A stretch of 64,000 bases of DNA from Nephrocerus scutellatus (GCA_947095585.1 OX352763.1:106371908-106435907), one strand, 5' to 3'; counted from the first letter of the stretch, positions 44,001 to 56,060 are shown. Notes: a model not told the origin generated them from the sequence alone. Numbers and translations are program-made.

Positions 44001-44915
44001 TAGAAATGCGTTCTAAATGCTTTCAACTGTACACGTGACCTTAGTTCGCATTACCGTCCTCTATGTGCAGTGATGAAGAGCACCTGCGGATAATGGGTTA
44101 ACAAAGTGAACTGAGTTTCAAAGTTTTAAAGGTAAATTATTGATAGCACCAAACAAACAAACAGCAACCTCTCTTCATTGTCACAACAACAACAATAGCA
44201 GTTAATCCAATCTCCAACGCAGCAGAGTGGCTGTGCTAAAAGCAAACTTATCACATGGAAAAGTTCCGTCGAACGTAAAACAACAACAAAGCCAAAAATC
44301 ACCGTAAAGTTAGCTCAATCAAACGGTTGACTTGACGGTTTAAAGCTTTTGTAAAACTTTGCCACTTGCCGCTCCTCCTTCGCACTAACGAACGAACGAA
44401 CGAACGGCACTAATTTATTTACAGCACCAGAATGGTGGCGTGACGTTTTCATAACTTGTTCCTGTCATCTCTTCAGATAATGCACTTGAACGTCGATTAA
44501 TCAAATCTGACAGGACGTAGCATCGTGTAATCGCGTCCTTTATTATTTTGTGGTTTTTATCCCTTTCTTCTTGGATAGGGGAAATGTTCAAATAACTTAC
44601 GGCAGCGTCGCTTCATTATGTAATCATCAATCATACTGAAAATCAAATGGTTAGACATGATCCAATCAACCCCAAAATGGCTGTTCAAACAGAATGCGAA
44701 CCAGAATGTAAGGCTCGTCTACTTGGGTTGCATAAATTACAAAAAAAAAAAAATCGTACATAAATGAAAAATAATCACAAGCCAAGGACGCGTTTATTCT
44801 TATGAATTCCCAATTACACTGATATTGAGGACAACAACTAAGGTGGTTAACAGAGAACACTTGGAAGGTTTAATATCAAACCAAGCACTGTACACTTGAC
44901 ATCATCATAATCATA
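44001..44915. other. Unassigned DNA
   Basis: Contains (CGAA)n at about 44385-44405. No gene motif found. Confidence 0.4.
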
Positions 44916-44918
44916 CTA

Positions 44919-45560
44919 CAGGGTACTGACACGAAGTGTTACCAAAACAAAACGCCACAGAATTTTTATTTTTCGATGAATTTTATTGAATCAAAGTAAA
45001 AAATATTCACAAATATTTAAATTTTCGAATTGCATTAGCAGTTTTCGATTTGGCCACCCTTAGCCGCGATTATGGCCTTCAACGGCCGACAAAGCCATTG
45101 CATGCGGTATTTTGGCCCATTCCCGGCGAAGCGCTTGCTTGAGATGATCGACACTTTGGTATTTTTTTGTCCCAACCTTGCTCTTCAAAGTACCCCAAAC
45201 CGAGAAATCTATCGTATTTGAATCCGGTGCATTTGATGGCCATTGGGCAGTGGAAATGAGCCGCGGAACGTTGTTTCTCAGCCAATCTTGATTGACGCGC
45301 GTTTTATGACTCGGCGCCGAGTCCTGTTGAAATGTCCAGGCTCTGCGGCCGAAATATTTTTGTACCCAATGCTTCAACGCTCCCTCCAACACATGATCCC
45401 GATAAATTTGATAATTTTGCAAACGTTGTAATATTATACGATAAAATGGCAGACAAGCGCATAGCGGAGTAACCCTTTTGAAAAAATCGGGCATCCTTAT
45501 TGGGATATCCTTTATATCTTTTAAAACCAACGAGAATCGGAACAAGAATGACGCTGTCTG
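44919..45560 (-). mobile_element. Tc1/mariner-group transposon, DD37D type, 5' truncated
   Basis: The left terminus is TA (44917-44918) followed by CAGGGTACTGACACGAAGTG. The transposase lies on the minus strand inside. I found no matching inverted terminus to the right of 45560, so the 5' end is probably lost. Confidence 0.7.
45060..45545 (-). pseudogene. DD37D transposase C-terminal two-thirds
   Basis: A 161-codon frame carries GRRAWTFQQDSAPSHKTRVN, VPRLISTAQWPSNAPDS, NTIDFSVWGTLKSKV and SVDHLKQALRREWAKIP. The Asp of QQD and the Asp of TIDFSVWG are 37 residues apart, the maT-like DD37D signature. The N-terminal DNA-binding domain and the first Asp are missing, so it cannot transpose itself. 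Confidence 0.8.
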
Positions 45561-45640
45561 TTCATTGGCTCACCGGTTAGAGCGCTCGAATGACAGAACA
45601 AAATTGTTGTAGACGTTTAAGGTTCGAATCTGACTTGAAT
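45558..45640 (+). other. tRNA-like sequence (tRNA pseudogene or SINE head)
   Basis: Box A-like TGGCTCACCGGTTAGAGCG starts at 45566 and box B-like GGTTCGAATCT at 45621, spaced as in tRNA genes. A complete cloverleaf is not convincing. A T-rich stretch follows, so a second SINE family or a pol III terminator is possible. Confidence 0.45.
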
Positions 45641-46800
45641 TTTTGGTATTTTTTATATTTTTTTAAATTTTTTTTATTTTTCTTTGTGTTTGTTTTGCAA
45701 TTTTCATTTCCTTTGGCATTACGAAATATGTTGGTAACCGACGGTGTCAGGTCCACTACGACTCGAATTGCTCTTGGTCCGTTCCGGTTCTGTAATAAAC
45801 TGGAATTACTTCCAGGAACACATTCTTCATTATGCCTTTTTAATGATATTTTGTACTACACTTATGGCCAGAAAAGGATGCGAAAAGCCATCACAAACTT
45901 CAAACTCCTGCATACTCATAATCTATTAACTACTACCAAAGTGTTTCGATGCATCCCTTTATCGCAGGTGGTGTTGTTATTTTTCGATCGATCTCGTAGA
46001 GAAGTGCGAAAGAGTTGCAAGGAATATCTTCGCTACACCCATACACCTAATTGCATAGTAATAACAATTAACTGGAAAAAAGAACTCCTGCATCCTGTAG
46101 CGTATAGGAATCCTAAATATGCATTTAGCACTTAATTTCGATTTGGTATCGTACGTTAAGCAGCTAGCTCCATGCTCTACCCGTCCTAGTACACCCAAAT
46201 CATCATCTGCAACCGGCACGTTCCACATGACATACACAGTTAACATACCCATCGGAGCACATAAAAATCAATTGATGTTTGGAGTCTGATACTGATACTG
46301 ATGCCAAACACCAACAATGGTATATGTCTTCTATACAACAGAATCGACGACTGTTGTCGGAGCTCATGCTGTGCTCGGTGCTGGATGCCGTGACGGTCGT
46401 CGAAACTTTGATATCCTTTTTTCACATTCATTTTGAAACTTTGCACATTTGCCACGTCTTCGATTTGTTTGTAAGATATCCACAGGATGACGCACGACCA
46501 GAGAGCACAGTCAGTCGACGATGATTACAAGATGGAACGGAGGAGGAGGAGCACGCAGAACAGTGATGCTGCAGTCGTTTTAATACACAAGAGGAAGCAA
46601 AGAAATCACAAAGGACATGCACATATATATACAATGTATGTATCGCTTTACCATTGAGGAGGGCGCTGCACCCAATGCCCGATTGCTTTCTGCGATATGA
46701 GAAGAGCATTTTTCGGAAAAGCAATTGAATTGACGCAAAAGGAAAAAGGTTTCCCTTTGCTTGCGCTCGCATTGCAGACATGACCAGAGTTTAAGATGTT
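45641..46800. other. Unassigned DNA
   Basis: A 181-codon plus frame (45590-46135) and a 117-codon minus frame (46781-46428) have no recognised motif and are probably chance. Confidence 0.3.
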
Positions 46801-46801
46801 T

Positions 46802-47074
46802 TTAACATGGGATAAAGTATGACCTGACGAGGCGATACTGATACTGAATTTGGTAAATATCTTCCAAGGTGATGCCGTTAAGGCTGTTAGTGTAACCGTA
46901 ATCTATACGGGAATGAAAGTACAAACGATGTGGCCAGGATAATAGTCGTTCGGTACGTACGGTAACAGTGCCCAGTACCCCCACCGCCCAACTGAAAACC
47001 AACAGAAAAAATGCTTGCAAAACATCGAACTGCATGACAGCGTTACCAAGAAGCAAAGTTGCTCGGCGAAAGGG
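46802..47074 (-). CDS. Possible host exon of unknown function
   Basis: The minus strand has a pyrimidine-rich acceptor ending TTACCTACAG, directly before a 90-codon frame ending TAA. It reads PFRRATLLLGNAVM, a hydrophobic stretch AFFLLVFSWAVGVLGTVTV, then SWPHRLYFHSRIDYGY and DIYQIQYQYRLVRS. The hydrophobic segment could be a membrane helix. I do not recognise the family and see no neighbouring exon. A second possible acceptor (GGTTTTCAG) lies inside, so chance remains likely. Confidence 0.2.
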   Translation of the reverse strand, partial: PFRRATLLLGNAVMQFDVLQAFFLLVFSWAVGVLGTVTVRTERLLSWPHRLYFHSRIDYGYTNSLNGITLEDIYQIQYQYRLVRSYFIPC

Positions 47075-47109
47075 CTGTAGGTAAGGAGGAGGAAATTTAA
47101 TTTTCATGA

Positions 47110-47590
47110 ACTTAATAGCAAATGGAAATTGTGTTTGAGTTTTTTTTTGTAAATTTTCATTTATACAGCAGTTGAGAAAGAGAGAATATCACACAGGCAC
47201 GCATAGCACATCTTTGAAATGAGTTTCAGTTTCACCTTAGCCGGCACACAATGCTCATCACTACGAAAATACAGTGCGGCCTCAAACCCGTCAATGGAAT
47301 GTTCTCAAATATTCTGCTAAATCATGTCTTTCGTCGTTTGCTTGTATCTATATAATATTCAGTTGTGACTTAATGACATTCCTTCAGAATGAGGTAAACA
47401 TTGACGTGCATAATTCAAGTGAATCATGTACACTTATTTGCTGTCTGTCATTAACACGTTCGCGGAGACTGAATTTTTTGTGGGCGACCTCAAATTGGCA
47501 CAGGTTGTATGTTCGTCATTTTTGACATGAAACGTCTTTCATAACGAAACAATGGGGTACATGACGGTAGCGTCCAGTGCCGTAACACCA
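47110..47590. other. Unassigned DNA
   Basis: No motif. Confidence 0.4.
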
Positions 47591-47599
47591 TTGCACCAG

Positions 47600-48722
47600 T
47601 TTACCCGGTCCAATATTTCCTCCTTCCGAAACAGTGCTCCCTAACCCTAATGTCGGGGATAGTGCAGAACATGACTCTTTCAGGAATTGAGTTAAGAATT
47701 TTTAGGTGGCCCACATAGTCACCCGGTTCCTACTTGTTTTAGTTACAGTTTAATAGCACATCTAGCAACCGTCTTCCTGATGAAGATTAGCAGGGGTGAA
47801 ATCCCTACAAAAGTTTCTAGTGCTGTCGTAGGGCAGGTGCGCATGGCACCCGTTATACCTAGGCAGGCAGCTCTTTGTAGCTTCTGAAGCTTATTTGTCC
47901 GTTCAAGAACATTCCGCCACCAAACGATGGACGCGTACGTGATAATAGGTCTCACCATTCAATGTACCATTTTAGGATTTAGACCCCAAGTTCTACCGTA
48001 GAGGCGTCTACTGACCCAAAAGGCCATCGCGTTCGATGGCGAACTTGATATGAGAACGCGTTTATCAAGGATATTTAAACTCACTGGAATAATCTAAGAT
48101 AGTGCCTTTGATGATGATAGGTCCAAAATCGACCAGTCTTCTGAAAGGCAATAGAACGGTTTTGCAAGGACTGGTGGATAGTCCTTCTCTGCTGCACCAT
48201 TCTAAAACGTGTAGAAAAACTACTTGCCTGATACTAGTAATAGTCATGCAGTACTTACCACTAATAAAAATCGCCAAATTGTCCGCATAGCCAATGGCGA
48301 TATAGCCTGATCTGTAAAGAACGACTAGAAGATTGTCAACGAATAGCGATCATAGAAGGGGAGAAAGCTCTCCTCCTTGGGGACATCCTTTAACTGCAGT
48401 CACAGACACAGACACTCCTCTCGAGGAGGAAATAATATCTCGACTTTCAACATGACCCTTATTCAATGATTGGTCGAGTCTGCGATACCGCTGCTGTTGA
48501 TTACCCTTGCAATAAAGTCACAGCCAGTGTTATCGAAAGCGCCCTCAATGTCGAAGGTGCCACAGAGGGCCAGTTCCTTGGAACGAAAACTTTCTTCTAT
48601 CTTCTTCACAAGAAAGTGAAGGGCACCTGTGCAATTGCCTTTTCTGTACGCAAGCTGACTTGAGTGCACAGGGGTAGACAATTCTAACCGGCCATTAATA
48701 AGTCTCTCCATCTTGGGTCAAC
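47600..48722 (-). mobile_element. LINE family B, copy 3, RT portion
   Basis: Minus-strand pieces are LAYRKGNCTGALHFLVKKIE with FDIEGAFDNT (48711-48463), AIFISGKYCMTI with LEWCSREGLSTSPCKTVLLP (48277-48065) and VRPIITYASIVWW with ACLGITGAMRTCPTTAL (47958-47743). It stops at about 47600 without RNase H. Confidence 0.8.
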
Positions 48723-48724
48723 TG

Positions 48725-49325
48725 TAGCAGCCGATAACAGCATGGACCCAGAAATACGCGCACGTTTGCGTAAATCCAACAGAGCCTACTATAGTCTGCC
48801 AAGACTCTTAAAATCCAGGAACCTTATCATAACATCCAAGCTGCTAATATACAAGACAACGGTCATACCAGTACTTACATATGGATCCGAGACTTGGGTG
48901 CTTAGCAAAAGGCATTCTGACCTCTTAGCCGCGTTCGAGAGAAAAGTCTTACGGAGAATTGTTGGCCCCGTATGTGAGGAAGGACGATTCCGGAGACTTT
49001 ATAATGATGAGATCTACGAGCGTTACCGCGATGTCGACATTGTAAAAAAAATTAAGCTCGGTAGGCTCCGGTGGGCAGGACATCTAGCTCACATAAGCGA
49101 AGAGGGTCCTGCTCGGAGAGTCCTTTGCGATAGGATTTATGGAACACGACAGCGAGGCCGGCCAAGCCTTCCCCGGAAGGATGGCGTCGACCAGGACGCC
49201 CAGAGTTTACGGATGCCAATCGGATGGATGACATCGGCTTGAAATCGGGACCGGTGGAGAGACTTTTTGCAGGAGGCCAGGACCGGACCCCGGTTGTAGA
49301 GCCAAATGTAATGATGATGATGGTT
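48725..49325 (+). mobile_element. LINE family D, copy 5, 5'-truncated insertion in LINE B
   Basis: Comprises the C-terminal frame at 48742-49242, the 3' UTR with GGCCAGGACCGGACCCCGG and an (ATG)n tail. It lies between RT and linker of the oppositely oriented LINE B copy 3. Confidence 0.8.
48742..49242 (+). pseudogene. C-terminal domain of LINE family D, copy 5
   Basis: A 166-codon open frame has RARLRKSNRAYYSLPRLLKS, PVLTYGSETWVLSKR, FERKVLRRIVGPVCEEGRFR, KIKLGRLRWAGHLAHISEEG and GTRQRGRPSLPRKDG, the conserved region after the RT palm of RTE-type LINEs. The 3' UTR follows to (ATG)n at 49310-49322. It is the best preserved D copy at its 3' end, 5' truncated at about 48725 and inserted antisense in LINE B. 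Confidence 0.85.
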
Positions 49326-49339
49326 TTGAGGACAATTGA

Positions 49340-50370
49340 TGTTAGACTTAAAGGTCTGTATAATTTAGGTCTGTATCCCTAGGCCTATTGCCTAGACACA
49401 CTAGATCACATTTACCTGTCTCCAGAAAGAAGAAATATACCCCCAGTTGTAGCTGGCTCAAAATAAAGCAATCATACCCGATAGGATGAGATCGCCTTCT
49501 GTAGAAGCGGTGGAAGCTTTGAAAGGTTTCTAATTTTGTTTTTCGGTTTTCGAAACATTTACTCCATGTGGCACGTTTGGATCGTCTAAATACAGAATTG
49601 TACTCTATACGGGCGAACCTATGTTCGTCCCAATTCTTCGTGCGTTTAGCAGAGTTGAATAGTTTTCTAACTTTCTTCCTAAGCTTAGCCAGCTGGTCGT
49701 TCCTTAAAAACCTTTCGTTTACACAAGCTAGTTTTAGGGAGACAGCTGTCCAACACAGCAACAGATCATTAAGTTGATATGCTGCCTCATCTAAGTTCCC
49801 TGTGGACTTAATAGATGTGACAAGCATATCTACTTTAGAGAGGACAAGTCTCCGATATAGAATCCAGCCCGTGGATCATATCTAGAAGAAACATGTGCCA
49901 GTTTGCGAGGAAAGTTAAACCTAATGTGTTGGTGTTCTGACAACGACGCTTCGTCGGACATGTTCCAGTTTTCAAGAAAGTTGGAGATAAATGGACTGGC
50001 GAGAGTGAGGTCAAGTAACTCTTCGCGAATCGCATTTGTGAACGTAGGTTTGTATCCTTTATTTCGTATATCTACATTACTAATAAGATATTCAAAAAGA
50101 CACTCACCCCTTCTATTGATGTCGATGCTGCCCCAGACCTCATGCTGTGCATTTGCATCGCATCCTATGAGGTATTGGAGGTTTTCATTCCGGCAGTGTT
50201 CTGTGTTCCGCTTTCGGTCGGAACATCAATCAGCAGAGCCACCAGGTCTTCCGTTATGAATTTTGGAATAGAAAGAAAGTTGATTTTGGTGGCCGATCAA
50301 GCAGGCCGCCCTTGGCACACTGGCTCCCCGCATTTACAGATCAGCTTACTTCTCCAGTTCCTTTTATCTG
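49340..50370 (-). mobile_element. LINE family B, copy 3, endonuclease and linker portion
   Basis: In the mixed minus-strand frames from 50330 to 49900, blocks resemble the ANAQHEVWG/GSTD endonuclease region and SPFISNFLENW-like words. The linker frame 49827-49348 contains LDEAAYQLNDLLLC, SAKRTKNWDEHRFARIEYN and SFHRFYRRRSHPIGYDC. This is the 5' half of the LINE whose RT is at 48.7 kb. The RT entry segment is missing between the halves. Confidence 0.65.
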
Positions 50371-50684
50371 CCCGCTAATAATTTTGGGACTTAGACAGTC
50401 ATATAATTTCATCTCTATAGGTCGTGTGATAGGTGGTTAAAAAGGACCTCAAATAAGTCGAAAAAATTTCAACCCACCACACGAGCCACACGCGAAATAT
50501 AAAAAATGCTATTTTGGACTTAGACACTTAGGTCGTGGTGGTAAGGTGGTTTAAAAGATCAAATTAGTCGAAAATATAGACAAAAAGGGATCAAGTCACA
50601 GCTGTCCACAGCGGCTGCGTCACACCATACAAAGCTATGGTAGTAGTGGGTTGACCTGTTGTGGTGCATGGGGTTTTTTTAATT
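50371..50684. other. Unassigned DNA with a degenerate direct repeat
   Basis: GGACTTAGACA...TTAGTCGAAAA recurs at about 50390-50464 and 50515-50572. Confidence 0.4.
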
Positions 50685-52030
50685 CATATTAACTTTGCGT
50701 GCACATGGCTGGCTGGTAGAATCTTGTGATCAATTTTGAACCAACTTCATAAAGCCCGATTTTATTCAAACCTTGCACACATGTGTATCTCCAATGACAA
50801 CACTATCTATTAAAATTTGGTCCACCTCGGACCTCGGGGTCGGGCGGCTCCCATTAAAATATTTTACAAAATTTAATCGATTTTCTTCAAATTTTATACG
50901 CATCTCCCATATCAACGATAGAAAGCAATTTTTGTAAAAATTTGGAAGTGATCGGGACCGGTTGTCGGGGGGCACCCATACAAATTTTATATAAAAAGTA
51001 CCCGATTTGCTTCAAATTTTATACGCATGTGTATCCTCGATGGACAACACTCTGTTTTTATATTCTCTATATTAACTTCACTTGCCCCTGGCACGGATGT
51101 CGGTCGTCGGTCGTCGTGGAATCTTGCGATAAATTTTTAACCCCCTTCCCACCGTCAGATTTTATTGAAATTTTGCACACATGCGTATTTCCGGAGACAA
51201 CACATTCTATCCATACAAATATTTTACAAAATTTTACTCGATTTTTTTCAAATTTTATACACATGTGTATCTCTCATAGACAATAATTTTTGTAAAAAAT
51301 TTTGTAAAAATTTTGGTTCGTGGGACCCCATAAAATATTTTTAAAAAAATAACCCGAATTTTTTCTAATTTTAAATACGCGTGTATCTCCGATAGGCAAC
51401 ACTTTTTGTAAAAATTTTGGTGACCCCGGGCCCCGAGTTCGTGGGGCCCCAAAATTTAAAAAAAAATTAACCCGATTTTCTTCAAATTTTATATACGTAT
51501 GTATCTCCGATGAAAAATACCTTTTGTAAAATTTTTGGGACCCGGGCCCCAGGGTCATCGGGCCCCAAATTTTTAAAAAAAAAATTAACCCGATTTTTTT
51601 TTAAATTTTATATACGTGTGTATCTCCGATGGACAACACTTTTTGCAAAAATTTTGGTGGCCGGGGCCCCATAAAAATTTTTCAAAAAAAATTAACCCGA
51701 TTTTCTTCAAATTTTATACACCTCTGTATCTCCGATGGACAAAATTTTTTGTAAAGTTTTTGGAGGCCCAAGGGGTGCTCATATAAATTTTTTAAAAATT
51801 AGCTCGATTTTCTTCAAATTTTTAACAAATGTGTATCACTGATGGACATAACTTTTTGTAAATTTGTTGGAGTGATAGGGCCATGAGACCCGTGTGGTGT
51901 CCATGTAAATTTTTTAAAAGTCAATCAATTTGAAATTCCGGATTTGATTTTCTTCAAATTTTAACACATAGATACCCATCACTATTAGAGAATTTACATG
52001 AAAAATTTTAATTTTTATGGGTAGTTTTTT
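50685..52030. repeat. Repeat F, main tandem array
   Basis: A first partial copy at 50685-51050 and then, from 51055, TCTATATTAACTTCACTTGC lead into units of about 107-119 bp marked by GTGTATCTCCGATGG (near 51263, 51380, 51498, 51617, 51724, 51832) and GGGGCCCC. It ends in AATTTTTATGGGTAG near 52022. The minus-strand frames rich in SEIHTYIKFEENRV are repeat artefacts. Confidence 0.85.
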
Positions 52031-52559
52031 TTATTTTTGGAGGACGAGGTCAATATTGATATTATTGTCGAATTCACAGTTGTCGGGGTCACTGAAATAA
52101 AAAGCGTTGGTAAAACAGTGGTAGGTTGAGCGGGATGTGGTATGGGGTTTTTTTTTTTGTTTTTTTTCTTAGCGCACGATTCAAGGGATTTGGTACGTGA
52201 ATCATTTCGATCGTTATGGCTCGTTGTCTCCATTTTTGATATCCAAATTGCCGCAGACATTTTGCTCGTTGCCATCATGTCAGAGTCATTGAATTTTCGA
52301 ACACGAATTAACGTCTTCGCCGAAGGACGAATTTTTATATAAATTAAATACAAATTACGTTCGTTTGATGTAAGTAAACAAAAACCAACTGTAACGTGCC
52401 ATCGGCTGCTCTTCAAACCATGCCACGAGTCCTACTCCTATTGTATTATTGGTTACCAATTACCAATGCATTTAATACGCATGATGTCATACCAGTCTTA
52501 CTCGTGATCATAGAACAATTCACAAACAGAGAATTAAAGAGAGTGAGGGCGCTCTCATC

Positions 52560-53030
52560 ATATAGCGAAGCAATGCGATCAGCTTAAACACCAAGCTGCG
52601 ACTGTTCCGCTCAAATGTTGAATCTGTGCTGTTGTATGGGTGCAGCACTTGGAAGGTGACCGCTACTATCACAAAAAGATTACAAACGTTCGTAAATAGG
52701 TGCCTACGGAACATCTTAAGGGTTTTCTGGCCTAACCGTATCTCTTACGAAAATCTTTACCAGAGAACGAGTCAGGAACCAATAGGCACAACCATCCAAC
52801 GACGGAAGTGGCAGGCGACATTTCCATAGCAAACTATGCAATGCAATGGAATCCGTTATCTCAGGATGGTAGAAGAACGGGTCGTTCAAGAAATACATGG
52901 CGCAGAACAGTTGAGGAGGAGTCACGGCAATTGGGAACGAATTTGAGAGAGCTGAAGCTCATTGCCAGGAACCGCACGCGATGGCGCGTAGGCGTAGTAG
53001 AGGCCCTAGGACCCACAAGAAAAACTTAAA
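52560..53030 (+). mobile_element. LINE family C (RTE-like), copy 2, 3' fragment
   Basis: LLYGCSTWKVTATITKRLQT, NRCLRNILRVFWPNRIS and IQRRKWQ are in one frame (52626-52829). MQWNPLSQDGRRTGRSRNTW and RELKLIARNRTRWRVGVVEA are in the next (52808-53029). One frameshift at about 52815 separates them. Same family as 11740-12340. Confidence 0.8.
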
Positions 53031-53900
53031 ACTTACAAGAATGCATGGGTTTTGGTTTTGACAAAAAAAATTGTTGCTCGTTATGTTGGAATTGCAAATT
53101 GTGTATTGAAAGATCTATGTAGCTATGCCCGTGTTTCTGCAGTTCTGGTTATACGCATGTTTATATGTCTAGTACATGCTAATTAGAATACCTAACTAAC
53201 TCTTTAAGCAATGTGTAGCGCACGCTTAAATATTTTAAATAAATTATTGAAGTCTTGGTGTTTTTTTTTCGAGGGCTGGGTCGATATTGACATTAACGTC
53301 TAGTCGATATTTTTCAGGGTCACTAAAATGAATAGTGTTGGTAAGAAAGAGGTTTTGTGGTGTTTTTTTGTGTTAATTAGCGCACGCTTCAAGGGATTTT
53401 GAGGGTCACTGAGTAGTTGAATTAAAATTGTATAAACTAGGGGCCTGTTTATTCGTATAACAGGCTATGGGTACGCTCGTTCGCAATAATTCGGCTTCTC
53501 AAGTTCTTGATTGAATCGGAGCGCCATACCAATAAGTTGATGCTTAAGTGGTTAGTGCGTTCGGCCAATTGGGCTAAATGACTCTAACTTATCAATATAT
53601 TGGGAACAAAAGTTGGTTCTACAAGTGCGCTTAGCTGAACTATTTCTGTTTCAGCTTGGGTCTTAGAGAAGTGTCATTGTATAACTTTTCGCAGCTCTCC
53701 CACCACTCATTACCTTTATTCTTGAGAGATTTTTTCATCGGTTCCACTGCGATCTCGCATTCCGCATAGGAGTAAAGAAAAAGACGAACAAGGTCATCGT
53801 GATTATCTCTCCTTATCCGAGTATAAAACAAATTGAGCCAACAGTTTGCCAGGAAAGTCATTAACAAATGAACATTACGCCCATCCAGCGGTAACATACA
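53031..53900. other. Unassigned DNA with a direct repeat of the 52.1-kb flank
   Basis: 53258-53420 resembles 52020-52200 (GGGTCACT, AGCGCACG-TTCAAGGGATTT). An 85-codon minus frame (53897-53640; GNEWWESCEKLYND) is unrecognised. Confidence 0.35.
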
Positions 53901-56060
53901 GCGTTTTTATGTAAACGACGAAAAGGACAAATGTTATACAGCTCTTCTTAAAGCCATCAGCTTTTCCACCACCACAGTGGATTTTCTGATTAATTCGCAA
54001 AACATCAAGCAGCAAGCAATGTACGTACCTTCCAGCCTTCACTTGTCACTCCCCGTCTGCCCGCCCAGCCCTGAGCCAAAAACATATGCTGTCGCAGTGT
54101 ATCATATCAGTCGGGTCGTGCATCTTGAAGGGACATGCCTCCTCCACCTCACTGCAATCTGCCAACACAGCAGCAGCAGCAGCAGCAGCACACTAGAACA
54201 AAGACATCCTTTCAAGAGTATTTGAATAACAAATAAACTCGTACTTGCACAGCAAGGAGCACATGTGAGCTCGTCGTACTTTTTGTTTACATTCAGAGGA
54301 AGCGCGGTGCACATATTCATATTTGTTATTCCACTGCGGATTGGAATTGTAAGGCATTCGGATTCGGATTTGCTTGCTTGTCCTGTCCTGAGTTGGCTCT
54401 GCATGTGCCGCCGATGCGTATGTAAATTATTTTTTCTGTCTTCTTATGTCGTTCTCCGTCCGCCCACCCTTAACGCTACACCGACTGGATGTATTATTTG
54501 GATGGCAATTTATTCATATGTCATTGCGATTTAGGAGATGTGTGGGAGACAAAGAAGGGAGGATCCCACCGCATCGCCCGTCAGTCCTTCGAAAACAGCT
54601 ACAAATTTATGAAGACCCAAGTGTTGTGCTGTATGTGTATGTATTGTTTAAGGTGTTTGCATGCATTCTGTCATCGTCCAGCAACAAACTGTTATTGTGG
54701 ACTCCACACATTTGCATAAGGACAACACAAACACACACACAAAAGTTCGTTGTTAAGGAGCCAGAAAAGTACGCGTATAAACGCGCATGTAAATGGACAT
54801 TTAGTCGGTGTCTGCGAATGCAAATCGCCAATTGATAAAAACTTCCCTCACAAAACTTTCCCTGTTTGCTGAATTTATTCATAAACATTTCCTTCGAATA
54901 TACGGAGAGTCCTTCTTGCTGATTTTTCTAGACAATGGAATAGATTTTGCGGTTGGTTAGCGGGCGACGACCATTATGAGGTGTGATGTGGTCGAATGGA
55001 GTTAAGTGTATGATAGTCCTTCTGGTGTCATGGGTAAGTGTGTGTGTGTGTATAAGTGTCTGACGGGAAGTACTTTGTGGTGTCTAAGTGCGAATAAGTG
55101 TGTCATCATGAAAAAAGTTTTTTATGCTTGGGGGGCCGATTGTTTACCCCACCGTAATAAAATAAAGCTCCAGTGTGCCACAAATTCATTTCACCGTTGA
55201 AAACTTTCACCGAAGAATAATTTCTTCAGGCGAAACGAAAAGTAGCATTTTGGAAATGAATAACAATTTTTTTTCTTCTTGTTTTGACAAAATTCCCAGA
55301 ACCATGGTTCCCTTTAAGTGGAAAAGTTTAATCCAAATGGATAGCCATCAGCCACCAGCCACCAGCCACCAGCCACCAACCCTTTTAACAATAACAGCGT
55401 GATATGGGGGGCATAATGCAAAAGTTGGACTTTTATCACTTTCTTCTGTTTTTTTAAACTTTTCCTTCTCTCAAGATACCGGAGCTAGGAGCCGAATATC
55501 TGAAAATAGCGAAAAGGGACTTTCCCTTTGTCACCATATGTTTCGAACGTAAATGCAAAGACGGTGCGTCCTTGATTATACCAGACGTAGGCTATCTGTG
55601 ATGGAGATTGCCTTTTAGGGCGCACCATGAAATCCAATGCTGTGATTTTAGCCTTTTTTTCATTGTTTTCTTTTCATATTAGGTTTTTTTTCCAAATTAT
55701 TCCAAAGCTGTTGAAACCTTAAAATATATTTTCTTGGATAAATTTCAAATCTCTAGTGGTAGGCTAATTTTTTCGCATACAGTGAACTCTCGATAAATCG
55801 ACTTTTATTTGACTGAGAAATAATTTCGAGTTACAGATTTTTTTTTGGATATATGCAGTTATCGGAACTTATACGAGGAAGATCTAAAGAATGATATCAC
55901 AAAAGAAGAATAAGAAGAAAGAAGAAGAAAAAAGAAGAAGAAGGAAGAAGAAGAAAAAAGAAGAAGAAGGAAGAAAGAAGACTTTACAGTGCTAATAATT
56001 TATGAATTTCATCAAAAGTACGTTTTCACATGAATTTCAAGGAAAAGTTTATTGTTTACT
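53901..56060. other. Unassigned DNA with microsatellites
   Basis: (CAG)n at 54162-54190, GCCACCA repeats at 55350-55378, (GAA)n-type at 55905-55985. No gene recognised. Confidence 0.45.

Noticed and set aside
45590..46135. 181-codon plus-strand frame as a gene
   Set aside because: Begins in a tRNA-like element and T-rich run (Phe-rich start), no known motif.
51067..51558. Repeated peptide frames with GDTHVCKI/SEIHTYIKFEENR words
   Set aside because: Arise from tandem repeat F; frames shift between units.
53530..53600. SINE head (AAGTGGTTAGTGCGTTCGG)
   Set aside because: Box A-like only; no box B and no body shared with the other SINE copies.
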